NCBI RefSeq assembly: GCF_030385785.1 | Contig: NZ_JAUEDK010000019.1 | Location: forward strand, 19,631-83,630 | DNA: 64,000 nucleotides | From: Crenobacter oryzisoli | GTDB lineage: Bacteria > Pseudomonadota > Gammaproteobacteria > Burkholderiales > Chromobacteriaceae | Reading direction: 5' to 3' | Shown: positions 25,950 through 35,641 of the stretch, one piece after another | How the letters are laid out: each line of letters starts with the position of its first letter | Numbering within the stretch: position 1 is the stretch's first letter | Translations under genes and position numbers: made by a program | The notes under the pieces: model-generated | What the model was told of the DNA's origin: nothing | The model's input: the letters and a program-made list of their open reading frames with translations, nothing else | Databases searched by the model: none

Positions 25950-28900
25950 ATGACAGAAGAGCAAGGTATAGCCGCCTCACCCTCCTCAACTCAAACGACA
26001 ACCGAAGCGCCTCGCCCTCAGTCAAATCACCCAAAGTTTCTCCCACCGTGGCGTCTACTGCTTCTATGGGTAAAACGCATTATTGCAATTGCTTCTACAT
26101 TCTCTACCTTCATTTTCGTTGCATTGATTATTGGCTCAATCCTAAAAGAAACATTCCGACAACATACAATAGACCTACAACCTCTCTCAGTGACGAAGGC
26201 TTTGGGTGACAATGGTTTTAACTCCGAAGTTATCACACGCCAGCTAAAAGATGAGATTCTAATTGTTCATGAGAAAGCCCTGGGAAACATTGAATTTAAC
26301 ACTGAATCCAGATCCATATCTTCCAAAGAACAAGCATGGGATGGCTTACAAATTATTAGCGAGAAAGAAGTAAAAACCACATTTAAATCTCAAATCATAT
26401 TGTCAAATGAGGAAGTCAGTATCGACATCCCGAAAGCAGGTATCTCTGTCGCCAGCATAGCAGCAATGATCCGCAGCCTTTTTCCGTTTAATTGGAATTG
26501 GACACGCAAAGAAATAACTGGAGAATTCACTCAAGCTGGAAGTGAAATTTCTATGCGATTGCGTTTAAACGGCGTTGTTATTTTTGTGGCGACAGCAAAC
26601 GGACCAGATGAGGTGGAAACGCTGATCCGAAAAGCTGCCTACATTGTGGAAGAAAAAACGGAGCCATATATCGCTGCAGCTTTTCTCTTAGAGGAGAGTA
26701 ATGGTGACCTTTTGAAGGCGGATGATGCTGCGGATCGGATCATAGCAATGCTGCCTACCGAAGACGAGAACACGAAGCATGCCTATGTATTAAAAGGGGT
26801 GATTGCAAGGATGAGGAATAGACCAGACGATGCGGTCTCTTACTTTTCTCGTGCTCCAGACTTGTCCCTGGCAAGTTATAACCTGGGGAGTCTCCTGAGT
26901 GATCAGGGCAAGTACAATGACGCAGTTGCTGCATATCGCAAAGCGATCAGACTTGATCCAGAAAATTCCTTCGCACACTTCGGCCTAGGCAATGTCTGGA
27001 ATATATTGGACAAAAAAGAATATGCCATCGGCGAATACCAGGAGGCCATCCGTCTGAAGCCTAAGTCCATCCTGCCACACAACAACTTAGGCGTCATCTG
27101 GGACGAGCTGGGCAAGGACCAAGAGGCCATCGCCGAATACCAGACGGCTACCCGCCTGGATCCTAAGTACGCCGCTCCGCACAACAACCTGGGGAATGTC
27201 TTGATCAAACTGGGCAAGGTCCAAGAGGCCATCGCCGAATACCAGACGGCTATCCGCCTGGATCCGAAGCTCACCGATCCGCACCGCAACCTGGGGTGCG
27301 CCTGGGCCAAACAGGGCAAAGACCAAGAGGCGATCGCAGAGTATCAGGCAGCCATCCGCCTGGAGCCAAAGAATGCCGACATACACATCCTGTTGGGCAG
27401 TGTCTGGGCCAAACAGGGCAAGGACCAAGAGGCCATCGCCGAATTCCAGACGGCTAGCCACCTAGACCCGAAGAGTCCATGGCCGTACTACAACCAGGGG
27501 GTCGTCTGGGCCAAACTGGGCAAGGAACAAGAGGCGATCGCCGAATACCAGGCAGCCATCCGCCTGGAACCGAAAAATGCCCTTCCGCACAACAATCTGG
27601 GGCTCGTCTGGGCCAAACTGGGCAAGGAGGAGGCTGCGATCGCCGAGTATCAGGTGGCCATCCGCCTGGATCCGAAGTTCGCCGCTTCGCACAACAACCT
27701 GGGGCTCGTCTGGGACAAGCTGGGCAAAGAGGAGGCTGCGATCGCCGAATTCAAGGCGGCCATTCGCCTGGAACCGAAAAATGCCCTTCCGCACAACAAT
27801 CTGGGGCTCGTCTGGGCCAAACTGGGCAAGGAGGAGGCTGCGATCGCCGAGTATCAGGTGGCCATCCGCCTGGATCCGAAGTACGCCGCTCCGCACAACA
27901 ACCTGGGGGTTGACTGGAACAAGCTGGGCAAGGAGGAGGCTGCGGTCGCCGAGTATCAGGCAGCCATCCGCCTGGAACCGAAAGATGCCCTTCCGCACAA
28001 CAATCTGGGGCTCGTCTGGGCCAAACTGGGCAAGGAGGAGGCTGCGATCGCCGAGTATCAGGCGGCCATCCGCCTGGATCCGAAGTACGCCGCTCCGCAC
28101 AACAACCTGGGGCACGTCTGGAGCAAACTGGGCAAGGTGGAGGCTGCGGTCGCCGAGTATCAGGCAGCCATCCGCCTGGAACCGAAAGATGCCATTCCGC
28201 ACAACATTCTGGGGCTCGTCTGGGACAAGCTGGGCAAGGAGGAGGCTGCGATCGCCGAGTATCAGGTGGCCATCCGCCTGGATCCGAAGTACGCCGCTCC
28301 GCACAACAACCTGGGGGTTGACTGGAACAAGCTGGGCAAGGAGGAGGCTACGGTCGCCGAGTATCAGGCAGCCATCCGTCTGGATCCGAAAGATGCCATT
28401 CCGCACAACAATCTGGGGCTCGTCTGGGCCAAACTGGGCAAGGAGGAGGCTGCGATCGCCGAGTATCAGGCGGCCATCCGCCTGGATCCGAAGTACGCCG
28501 CTCCGCACTACAGCCTGGGGCTCGTCTGGGACAAACAGGGCAAGGACCAAGAGGCGATCAGCGAGTATCAGGCAGCCATCCGCCTGAACCCCAAGTTCGC
28601 CATGCCACACTTCGACCTGGGGCTCGACTGGTACAGACAGGGCAAGGAGGAGGCTGCGATCGCCGAGTATCAGGCGGCCATCCGCCTGGACCCGAAGTTC
28701 GCCGCTCCGCACTTCGGCCTGGGAAGAATCTGGGGCAAACAGGGCAAGGACCAAGAAGCGATCGCCGAATATAAAGCAGCCATCCGTCTGGATCCGAATG
28801 ATGCCCTTCCGCACAACAACCTGGGCATCATCTGGGCCAAACTGGGCAAGGAGGAGGCTGCGATCGCTGAATATCAAGCGGCCATCCGCCTGGAGCCGAA

Positions 28901-29318
28901 GGAAGCCGTTCCACACAACAACCTGGGGCACGTCTTGGCCAAACTGGGCAAGGATCAAGAGGCGATCGCCGAATATAAAGCAGCCATCCGTCTGGATCCG
29001 AATTTCGAAAGCCCCCACTACAACCTAGGCAACCTCTGGCGCAAAAAGGGTAAAGGGGAGGATGCGATCGCTGAATACAAAGAGGCTATCCGGATTAAAC
29101 TAGCATTTGCTGACTCGTACTACAGCCTTGGCTTTGTTTTGCTTCAACTCGCCAGCGCCGAGATCTCTTTACCCGAAAAGTATTCCGACCTACGTGATGC
29201 TTGCGAAATGTTAAAACGTTGGGCAAAACTTAACCTGACTGGAGCTTCGAATGCTAAGTTCATTCATGAGATCGAAAGCCAAGGACAGGGACTAAGCTGC
29301 TCACACTATGCGGGGTAA
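25950..29318 (+). CDS. Large membrane-anchored TPR-repeat protein (cargo)
   Basis: 1122 residues from MTEEQGIAAS, chosen for the GGAGGAAG site just upstream. The N-terminal about 40 residues are cytoplasm-like, then one transmembrane helix (IIAIASTFSTFIFVALIIGS). A region of about 230 residues without known motifs (FNSEVITRQLKDEI) follows. Then 22 TPRs of exactly 34 residues run to about residue 1053 (consensus PHNNLGLVWAKLGKEEAAIA, EYQAAIRLDPKY). The C-terminal tail (DACEMLKRWAKLNL) caps the superhelix. TPR stacks bind other proteins; the partner is unknown. Codon use is AT-rich at the start and GC-rich in the repeats. Confidence 0.85.
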   Translation: MTEEQGIAASPSSTQTTTEAPRPQSNHPKFLPPWRLLLLWVKRIIAIASTFSTFIFVALIIGSILKETFRQHTIDLQPLSVTKALGDNGFNSEVITRQLKDEILIVHEKALGNIEFNTESRSISSKEQAWDGLQIISEKEVKTTFKSQIILSNEEVSIDIPKAGISVASIAAMIRSLFPFNWNWTRKEITGEFTQAGSEISMRLRLNGVVIFVATANGPDEVETLIRKAAYIVEEKTEPYIAAAFLLEESNGDLLKADDAADRIIAMLPTEDENTKHAYVLKGVIARMRNRPDDAVSYFSRAPDLSLASYNLGSLLSDQGKYNDAVAAYRKAIRLDPENSFAHFGLGNVWNILDKKEYAIGEYQEAIRLKPKSILPHNNLGVIWDELGKDQEAIAEYQTATRLDPKYAAPHNNLGNVLIKLGKVQEAIAEYQTAIRLDPKLTDPHRNLGCAWAKQGKDQEAIAEYQAAIRLEPKNADIHILLGSVWAKQGKDQEAIAEFQTASHLDPKSPWPYYNQGVVWAKLGKEQEAIAEYQAAIRLEPKNALPHNNLGLVWAKLGKEEAAIAEYQVAIRLDPKFAASHNNLGLVWDKLGKEEAAIAEFKAAIRLEPKNALPHNNLGLVWAKLGKEEAAIAEYQVAIRLDPKYAAPHNNLGVDWNKLGKEEAAVAEYQAAIRLEPKDALPHNNLGLVWAKLGKEEAAIAEYQAAIRLDPKYAAPHNNLGHVWSKLGKVEAAVAEYQAAIRLEPKDAIPHNILGLVWDKLGKEEAAIAEYQVAIRLDPKYAAPHNNLGVDWNKLGKEEATVAEYQAAIRLDPKDAIPHNNLGLVWAKLGKEEAAIAEYQAAIRLDPKYAAPHYSLGLVWDKQGKDQEAISEYQAAIRLNPKFAMPHFDLGLDWYRQGKEEAAIAEYQAAIRLDPKFAAPHFGLGRIWGKQGKDQEAIAEYKAAIRLDPNDALPHNNLGIIWAKLGKEEAAIAEYQAAIRLEPKEAVPHNNLGHVLAKLGKDQEAIAEYKAAIRLDPNFESPHYNLGNLWRKKGKGEDAIAEYKEAIRIKLAFADSYYSLGFVLLQLASAEISLPEKYSDLRDACEMLKRWAKLNLTGASNAKFIHEIESQGQGLSCSHYAG
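26865..29108 (+). repeat. 22 tandem 102-bp TPR-coding units
   Basis: Each unit is 102 bp with no indels. The middle units are nearly identical at DNA level and alternate in two types, giving a 204-bp higher-order period (for example 27783-27986 versus 28191-28394). This indicates recent expansion by unequal recombination. Copy number may vary between strains and collapse in short-read assembly. Confidence 0.9.
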
Positions 29319-29504
29319 CAGTGCGATACGGTCCCTCTCATTTTCGGAAGGCGATCTGAATGGGAAGTGAAGACAGTGTAAATCTCACCTGCCTATCATT
29401 CGAACTGCTTGGATCCGAGAGCAGGCCTAAGGCTTCTGCGGCAACAACTATTTTTCCTCATGATCTGCGCAACGTCGTCTTTGAAACCGATGAAGAGCAA
29501 CAAA

Positions 29505-29532
29505 AAAGCCGCCCACCCGAGCGGCTTCAATC
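29505..29532 (-). terminator. Terminator of the portal-terminase operon
   Basis: On the minus strand AAGCCGC pairs with GCGGCTT and is followed by TTTTTTG. It lies about 20 bp after the portal gene stop. The interval 29319-29504 holds no supported gene. Confidence 0.75.
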
Positions 29533-29545
29533 CATCCTCGGCACC

Positions 29546-30589
29546 TCACGGCGCCGGCTGTTCGGTCAACGAATACGGCCCAAACCTCACCACCTCCACA
29601 CCTAACCAGTCATTCAGCTCTTGGAATCGAGCCTGCAGCGGTGCGATCTCGTTTTCGTAGAACACTCGGGCCGCCTTCTCCGCATCGCCAAATCCTCCAG
29701 TGTTGTTGGGGATAATGCCCATTAGCTGGGCCGGCACCCGATGCGCGGCCAAAACATCATCACGGGTCACGTTCTTGATGTTGAAGAACTCATCGCGGGC
29801 GGCCACCTCACTGATCGGGATGATCTGGATCCCATCCTTCTTGCCGTTCGGCGCGTACATAAACAGGTTGCGGAAATTGCCTGGCCCTTTGCTATTCCTC
29901 AGCGCCTTGCGCATCGCGTCGACGTCATCAGGGTTCTGCGCCGGGTCGGTCATGTAAAGGATGAATCCGGCGTGGCTGCCGTTCAGGTAATACTTACGCC
30001 GGAACAGCGTCGCCGACTCGTTCAGCCAGGCGCTGTTCAACGCGGCCAGATACTCCGGCAGGCCGTACACCTCCTGGTTGATGTCGTGCTCGATCAGGTG
30101 GAACAGCTCGCCAAGTTCGCGCTCCTGGTTCCAACCTGGCACCCACCAGTAACGCTGCAGATCAGTGCCGCGGCGAACAAACTTTGCCAATGCCGGAGCC
30201 AGCGGCATGCGGCCGCCAAGGCGATTGCGCGGTGCCTCGACGTACATATTGCCGAACACCAGATAGTCCTGCGCCAGCTGCTGAAATGCCGATCGGCTCA
30301 ACAGCGGGTGCGGTTGAAACGTCCGGGTCAGCACGTTGCGCTTCACCGCGATCGCGCTATTGTGATGCACCGAGGCTCGCCAGCTGCGCGCCAGCCCTTC
30401 CCAGCTGATTGGCGGCTCATACCAGCGGCCGGCGTTCTGACACTCCAGGTAATCCATGATCTCGCGCCGGTCGAGCACTGGCAGCGGCTCCCCAAAGGTA
30501 AATGCCTCAATGCCGGCACCGGCTGTCGGGACAATAGCCGGCGACGGATCCATTGCCGTGAAGTGAGGGGGTTGGCGATGCTCGGCCAT
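29546..30589 (-). CDS. Q: Phage portal protein (P2 gpQ)
   Basis: 347 residues from MAEHRQPPHF (P2 gpQ has about 344). The start overlaps the terminase stop as TGATG. Portal landmarks of the PBSX/P2 family are visible: VFGNMYVEAPRNRLG, EVYGLPEYLAALNSAWLNES, FRRKYYLNGSHAGFILYMTD and VPAQLMGIIPNNTGGFGDAE. It forms the dodecameric DNA-entry channel and nucleates capsid assembly. Transcribed divergently from scaffold, as in P2. Confidence 0.93.
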   Translation of the reverse strand: MAEHRQPPHFTAMDPSPAIVPTAGAGIEAFTFGEPLPVLDRREIMDYLECQNAGRWYEPPISWEGLARSWRASVHHNSAIAVKRNVLTRTFQPHPLLSRSAFQQLAQDYLVFGNMYVEAPRNRLGGRMPLAPALAKFVRRGTDLQRYWWVPGWNQERELGELFHLIEHDINQEVYGLPEYLAALNSAWLNESATLFRRKYYLNGSHAGFILYMTDPAQNPDDVDAMRKALRNSKGPGNFRNLFMYAPNGKKDGIQIIPISEVAARDEFFNIKNVTRDDVLAAHRVPAQLMGIIPNNTGGFGDAEKAARVFYENEIAPLQARFQELNDWLGVEVVRFGPYSLTEQPAP

Positions 30590-32355
30590 CAGTAAATCTC
30601 CATGAAACCGGAGTTGGCCGCTGTCGCCCCCTCCAGCGGTTCGTTGAAAAGGGCGTGCATGGTGGCCCATGCGATATCGGCGTGGCTGACCTCTTCCGAT
30701 CGACCCGCCTGATAGGTCACCTGACGCCCGCTCGGCGTCATAGTCTTCTTGATCGCCATGAACGACGCGGCGATGTCGGTATGACCTGCGTCGTACTCCA
30801 GGCGACCGTGGTGCAGCACGTTCAGCGCCTTCAGCACCATCTTGGTTTTCAGCTCCACGTTGTAGCTGAACGGCACCGCGTCAGGACGGAAGCGCTGCAC
30901 CAGCTGGTAAACCGCCGAGCCGATGCCGGTCACGTCCATGCCGATGTAGGTCACGTTGAAGCGGCCGCAGGTATCCATGATCACCTTGGCCTGGCCCTCG
31001 TAGTCAGAGCCATGGAACTGGATCCGCTCCAGAATGCGGAACTTGCCGCCGGGCACGGCTGGCGGGGCCAGCACCACCAGCGCCGCCTTGTCGCCGCCGT
31101 TCGCCGGGTCGTAGCCGAGCCAGACGGGGCGGTCGCCAAATGGCCGGGCGGTGAACGGCTTCCAGTCGCCCCATACCTCCCAGCTGTCCACCATGGCGCT
31201 TTGCATCAGCGAGAAGCCGAACACCGAGTCGCCATCGTCGATGAATTGGCACATGAACAGCTGCGCGAACTCTTCGGGGATGTACTCCAGGCGCAGCTGA
31301 TCCAGGTCGAACAGATCACAACCGCCGGCCAGCGCGTCCAGGATCGTCACGATCTGGCGCCACTGCCCGTCAGGGCAGTGCAGGCCCGCAGCTAGGGCCT
31401 CGTGGCTCACGTCCAGCCGGATATGCTCGGACTTCGGCCGCCCCTTGTTGAAGGCTTCACCGATCCACACCGGATAAGCCTCGTGGCTCATCGCAGATGG
31501 GGTCGAGAAGTACGTCATCCGGTATTGCTTCTGCGAAGCCATGCCGCTGGCCAGCTTGCGCAGCTCACGATAGCGCGGGATCCAGAAATACTCGTCCACA
31601 TACAGGTTGCCGTGGCGCCCCTGCGCGGTACGGCTGTTGGTGCCGATGAACATCAGTTCGGCCGCGTTCGGCAGCTTGATCACTTCGCCCTTCAGCTCAA
31701 CGTCGGCCACCTCCTTGGCGAAATCGACGATGTAGCTGCGGAACTGGAAGGCCTGAGCCTTCGAGGCCGACAGGAAAATCTGATTGCGCCCGGTCTTCAG
31801 CGCATCGATGAATGCCTCGTGGGCGAAATAGTAGGTCGCGCCGATCTGGCGCGACTTCAGGATATTACGGATCCGCTCGACCAGGCCGGCCCGATACCAG
31901 TGCTTCTGGTAGCCGAACATCCGATCGAGGAACGCCTCCTCCAGCTTGCGCTGCTGTTCCTCGCTGATCGCGTTCTTCTCGGGCTGGCGCTTCGGCGCCG
32001 CGTTGCGGTTGGCAATCGCCGGATTCAGGTCGACCTCGCGGCCAGTCTTCTGATACTTGTCGACCCGCGCCATGCGCTCGACCTGCCGACCGAGCGCATC
32101 CATTTCCTTGTACTCGGAGTTGCCCTTGTTGGGCATCTGGATCAACTGGATCAGCCGGGCCTCGATCGTGGAGGCAATGCGCTCGGCGTGGTCCGACTCG
32201 TCCCAGGCATCGCGCCGTTTCCAGCTATGTAACGTCGCCGCGTTGAGCCCCAAGTGCTCGGCAATGCGCGCAATCCGCCAGCCCTGCCAGTACAGAGCTC
32301 GGGCGACACGGCGTGGGTCCAAATCGGTCGGGATAGTGGGGGTGGATGCAGTCAT
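30589..32355 (-). CDS. P: Terminase large (ATPase) subunit (P2 gpP)
   Basis: 588 residues (P2 gpP has about 590). An N-terminal helix-turn-helix (RIAEHLGLNAATLHSWKRRD) precedes the motor: Walker-A-like SRQIGATYYF (near 168), Walker B LYVDEYFW (near 253). The nuclease-like C-terminal part has WLGYDPANGGD (near 413) and YIGMDVTG (near 470). It packages DNA with small subunit M and cuts cos. Confidence 0.93.
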   Translation of the reverse strand: MTASTPTIPTDLDPRRVARALYWQGWRIARIAEHLGLNAATLHSWKRRDAWDESDHAERIASTIEARLIQLIQMPNKGNSEYKEMDALGRQVERMARVDKYQKTGREVDLNPAIANRNAAPKRQPEKNAISEEQQRKLEEAFLDRMFGYQKHWYRAGLVERIRNILKSRQIGATYYFAHEAFIDALKTGRNQIFLSASKAQAFQFRSYIVDFAKEVADVELKGEVIKLPNAAELMFIGTNSRTAQGRHGNLYVDEYFWIPRYRELRKLASGMASQKQYRMTYFSTPSAMSHEAYPVWIGEAFNKGRPKSEHIRLDVSHEALAAGLHCPDGQWRQIVTILDALAGGCDLFDLDQLRLEYIPEEFAQLFMCQFIDDGDSVFGFSLMQSAMVDSWEVWGDWKPFTARPFGDRPVWLGYDPANGGDKAALVVLAPPAVPGGKFRILERIQFHGSDYEGQAKVIMDTCGRFNVTYIGMDVTGIGSAVYQLVQRFRPDAVPFSYNVELKTKMVLKALNVLHHGRLEYDAGHTDIAASFMAIKKTMTPSGRQVTYQAGRSEEVSHADIAWATMHALFNEPLEGATAANSGFMEIY

Positions 32356-32512
32356 GCCCGCCAGTCTGCCGTGCCAACATCGCCGCGCCTCACAGTCGAG
32401 TTTGTGTCGGAAAACGGCACAACAGCCAGCGGTTGAGCGTGTCCCGTCAGGGTTTCAGCATGGGCGACATCTCACCTGAGTCGCCCCTGGCAACCCCGCA
32501 AAAGGATCCGAA

Positions 32513-33331
32513 ATGGCAGGCAAGTCCAAGCAGTTCTGCATCGCCACCGAAGGCGCCACCACCGACGGCCGCGTCATCGAACGCACCTGGCTGGAACAGA
32601 TGGCCACGAACTACGACCCAAAACGCTACGGCGCCCGCGTCAACATGGAACACATCAAGGGCTACACCCCAGATAGTCCGTTCAAACGCTATGGCGACGT
32701 GCTGTCGCTCAGCACCAAGGAAGGCGACGACGGCAAGCTACGCCTGTATGCCGTCATCGACCCGACCGACGACCTGATCGTCATGACCAAGGCCCGTCAG
32801 AAGGTCTACACCTCGATCGAGGTCAATCCCAAGTTCGCCGATTCCGGCGAAGCCTACCTGGTCGGCCTAGCAGTCACCGACGACCCGGCCAGCCTCGGCA
32901 CCGAGATGCTCCAGTTCAGCGCATCGGCGAAGGCCAGCCCGCTGACCAAGCGCAAAACCGACCCGGACAACCTGTTCTCCGAAGCCATCGAATTCACCCT
33001 GGAACTGGAAGAAGAGAACAGTGCCCAGACGCTGCTGGAAGGCTTTAGCGCCAAGATCAAGAACATGTTCAGCTCTGCGCGCAAGGCAACAGACGCTGAC
33101 ACCGCCGAGCTGCGCAGCGCCATCGAGGTCATCGCCGAGACCCAGCAACAGCTGCTCCAGCAGTTCGCCACCCTGCCCCAAGCCCCCAGCCTCAAGCCCC
33201 TGCAAGACAAGCTCGACCAGCTCAGCGCCGACCACGACGAGTTGGTGCAGAAGCTCAGCCGCGAACCGCAGCGCCAACCGCGCGAACGCACGCCAGGCGG
33301 TAGTGCTGGCGAAACCCTGACCGACTGCTAA
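32513..33331 (+). CDS. O: Capsid scaffold/maturation protease (P2 gpO)
   Basis: 272 residues (P2 gpO about 284). The residues Asp18, His47 (NMEHIKG) and Ser101 (VYTSIEVNP) match the positions of the P2 gpO protease triad. The C-terminal third is a coiled scaffold with a Gln-rich segment. It shapes the procapsid and cleaves capsid, scaffold and portal proteins. Confidence 0.92.
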   Translation: MAGKSKQFCIATEGATTDGRVIERTWLEQMATNYDPKRYGARVNMEHIKGYTPDSPFKRYGDVLSLSTKEGDDGKLRLYAVIDPTDDLIVMTKARQKVYTSIEVNPKFADSGEAYLVGLAVTDDPASLGTEMLQFSASAKASPLTKRKTDPDNLFSEAIEFTLELEEENSAQTLLEGFSAKIKNMFSSARKATDADTAELRSAIEVIAETQQQLLQQFATLPQAPSLKPLQDKLDQLSADHDELVQKLSREPQRQPRERTPGGSAGETLTDC

Positions 33332-33359
33332 CCCGCCCTTACAGAGAGACTGCCCACCC

Positions 33360-34406
33360 ATGAAAAACGATACTCGCCCGCGTTACGAAGCATTCGCCAC
33401 CCAGGTAGCGAAGCTCAACGGTGTTGCCTCTGCCGCCAACACCTTCACCGTCGAACCATCTGTCCAGCAAAAGCTGGAAGACCGCATCCAGCTGTCCAGC
33501 GCCTTCCTGCAGAAGATCAACATGGTCCCGGTTGATGAGAAGGACGGCGAGAAGGTCGGCCTCGGCGTGCTCGGCACTTCGGCAGGCCGAACCAAGACCG
33601 GCCCGAACAAGAAGCGCTGGCCGCGTAGCCTGGCCGACTTCAGCAAGGGCGGCTACAAGTGCCAGAAGACCGACTTCGACACCGCCATCCCGTATGCCCA
33701 GCTCGACCTGTGGGCCAAGTTCCCGGACTTCCAGAACCGCCTGACAAACGCCATCGCCACCCAGCAGGCGTTGGACCGCATCATGATCGGCTGGAATGGC
33801 ACCAGCATCGCCGAGGACACCGACCGCGACGCCAATCCGCTGCTTCAGGACGTGAACAAGGGTTGGCTGCAGAAATACCGTGAAGAGTCGCCGGCCCGCG
33901 TGATGCACGAGGTCGAGAAGGGCTCCGGCAAGGTGTTGATCGGTCCCGACATCCCCACCGCCAAGGGCTACAAAACCCTCGACGCCCTGGTGTTTGATGC
34001 CGTCAATGGCCTCATTCACGAAGTGTTCGCCGAAAGCACAGACCTGGTCGTCATCGTGGGCCGCGACCTGCTGAGCGAGAAGTACTTCCCCAAGATCAAC
34101 AGGGACCAGCCGGCAAGCGAAGAACTCGCCACCGACATCATCGTGGCGCAGAAAACCATCGGCAATCTGCCCGCGGTGCGCGTGCCGTTCTTCCCGGCCA
34201 ACACCATGCTGATCACCAGCCTGTCCAACCTGTCCATCTACTACCAGACTGGCGCCCGCCGTCGCCATCTGCGCGACGAGCCGGATTACAACTGGATCGC
34301 CGACTACCAGTCTTCCAACGAGGACTATGTGGTCGAGGTCTATGAGGCCGGTTGCTTGGTGGAAAACATCGAGCTGGTGGAGCCGGAAGAGGAGACGAAG
34401 GCGTAA
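33360..34406 (+). CDS. N: Major capsid protein (P2 gpN)
   Basis: 348 residues (P2 gpN about 357). Recognisable P2-type segments are RYEAFATQVAKLNGV, GVLGTSAGRTKTG, RIMIGWNGTSIAEDTD, VVIVGRDLLSEKYFP and YFPKINRDQPASEELATDI. It is made as a precursor, trimmed by gpO at the N-terminus. It starts 28 bp after O and overlaps M by one base. Confidence 0.94.
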   Translation: MKNDTRPRYEAFATQVAKLNGVASAANTFTVEPSVQQKLEDRIQLSSAFLQKINMVPVDEKDGEKVGLGVLGTSAGRTKTGPNKKRWPRSLADFSKGGYKCQKTDFDTAIPYAQLDLWAKFPDFQNRLTNAIATQQALDRIMIGWNGTSIAEDTDRDANPLLQDVNKGWLQKYREESPARVMHEVEKGSGKVLIGPDIPTAKGYKTLDALVFDAVNGLIHEVFAESTDLVVIVGRDLLSEKYFPKINRDQPASEELATDIIVAQKTIGNLPAVRVPFFPANTMLITSLSNLSIYYQTGARRRHLRDEPDYNWIADYQSSNEDYVVEVYEAGCLVENIELVEPEEETKA

Positions 34407-35080
34407 TGGTCAGCCCTGCACGCGCCCACTTCCAGCGGGTCACCGCCGCCGAGGTCGCCGCCTCGGCGGCGCCCGGAAAGCCGATGGGCTGCTCCGAATA
34501 CGACCTGATGCTGCTCAAGCTCGCCGAGGACAACCGCCGGCTCAAAGGGATCCAGTCCATGGAAACCCGCGCCGACATCAAGCGCAAACTGCTGCCGGAC
34601 TACGTCCCTTGGGTCGACGGCGTGCTCGCCGCCGGCAATGGCGCCCAGGACGATGTGCTGATGGTCGTCATGCTGTGGCGCATCGATGCCGGCGAGTATG
34701 CCGGCGCGCTCGACATCGCCGAGTACGCCATCCGCCACCAGCTCACCATGCCCGACCGCTTCGCGCGGACAGCTCCGACCGTCATTGCCGAGGAACTGGC
34801 CGAAGCCGCCAAGCGCGCCCGCGATGGCAAGGCCGCCTTCGACCTGGAGCAGCTGCAGCGCGCGGTCGACCTCACCGCCGACCAAGACATGCCGGATGAG
34901 GTCCGCGCCAAGCTCTACAAGGAACTTGGCCTCCTGCTCGAACCGGCCAACCCGCCGGCCGCCCTCGCCCAGCTCACACGCGCCAAACAACTGCACGACA
35001 AGGTAGGTGTGGTGAAGGACATCGAGCGGATCCAGAAGACCATCAAGAACGACAGCGCCGGCCAACCGGGCGGCAGCTGA
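34406..35080 (+). CDS. M: Terminase small subunit (P2 gpM)
   Basis: 224 residues from MVSPARAHFQRV; the start overlaps the N stop (TAATG). The acidic and helical pattern (LAEDNRRLKGIQSMETRADIKRKLLP, YVPWVDGVLAAG, QDDVLMVVMLWRIDAGEYAGAL) matches the P2-type endonuclease subunit. It recognises cos and recruits gpP. Confidence 0.9.
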   Translation: MVSPARAHFQRVTAAEVAASAAPGKPMGCSEYDLMLLKLAEDNRRLKGIQSMETRADIKRKLLPDYVPWVDGVLAAGNGAQDDVLMVVMLWRIDAGEYAGALDIAEYAIRHQLTMPDRFARTAPTVIAEELAEAAKRARDGKAAFDLEQLQRAVDLTADQDMPDEVRAKLYKELGLLLEPANPPAALAQLTRAKQLHDKVGVVKDIERIQKTIKNDSAGQPGGS

Positions 35081-35173
35081 CACCGAGCGTACCCCGCGCA
35101 CCAGGGCGGCAGGGGGCGGCGACAGCCTGGCTGATCAAAGCCCCCTCCACCGCCCCCAACCGGAGCCGCACCC

Positions 35174-35641
35174 ATGATCTATCCCAGCACCTCCAACGCG
35201 CAGACCGCGCCGGAACCAGTCGTCCGCAACAGCGGGTTTTTCCCCGACATCGACCCGGCCGCCGTGCGCGGCGCCATGCGGATCGACGACACCGTCACCG
35301 CCCCTCGCCTGCATCACGCCATCGTCGAGGCCGTGGCCACCATCAACGGCCAGCTGCGCGACTGGCGCCAGGCCCAGCTGGCCGCCGGCTTCGCCACGCT
35401 CGACGCGGTGCCGGCCGAACAGGTCGATGGCGACAGCGTCCAGGTCGCCCGCTACCTGCGCGCCGTCTACAGCACGGCCAAGGCCAGCCTCGCCGAGCGC
35501 TATCGCGACATCGACGCCACCGCCGACGGTAACAAGCGTGCCGATCTGCTGGAAGCGCCCATTGACGATCTGCGCCGCGATGCAGCCTGGGCGGTGCGCG
35601 ACATCCTCGGCGTCCGCCGTACCACCGTCGAGCTGATCTGA
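35174..35641 (+). CDS. L: Head completion/stabilisation protein (P2 gpL)
   Basis: 155 residues (P2 gpL about 169). The sequence FFPDIDPAAVRGAMRIDDTV and the VEAVATINGQLRDWRQ helix are typical. It seals the filled head before tail joining. It is preceded by a 90-bp gap, the only sizeable gap in this part of the operon. Confidence 0.88.
   Translation: MIYPSTSNAQTAPEPVVRNSGFFPDIDPAAVRGAMRIDDTVTAPRLHHAIVEAVATINGQLRDWRQAQLAAGFATLDAVPAEQVDGDSVQVARYLRAVYSTAKASLAERYRDIDATADGNKRADLLEAPIDDLRRDAAWAVRDILGVRRTTVELI

Noticed and set aside
27577..28587. A 336-codon Arg/Ser/Trp-rich frame on the plus strand
   Set aside because: Shadow of the TPR repeats in a second frame; unnatural composition.
27462..29018. 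A 518-codon open frame on the minus strand across the TPR array
   Set aside because: It is a by-product of 102-bp repeats in frame with the real gene; it has no start signals and its sequence mirrors the repeat.
26865..29108. Possible CRISPR-like array
   Set aside because: Repeats are contiguous coding units without spacers of variable sequence.
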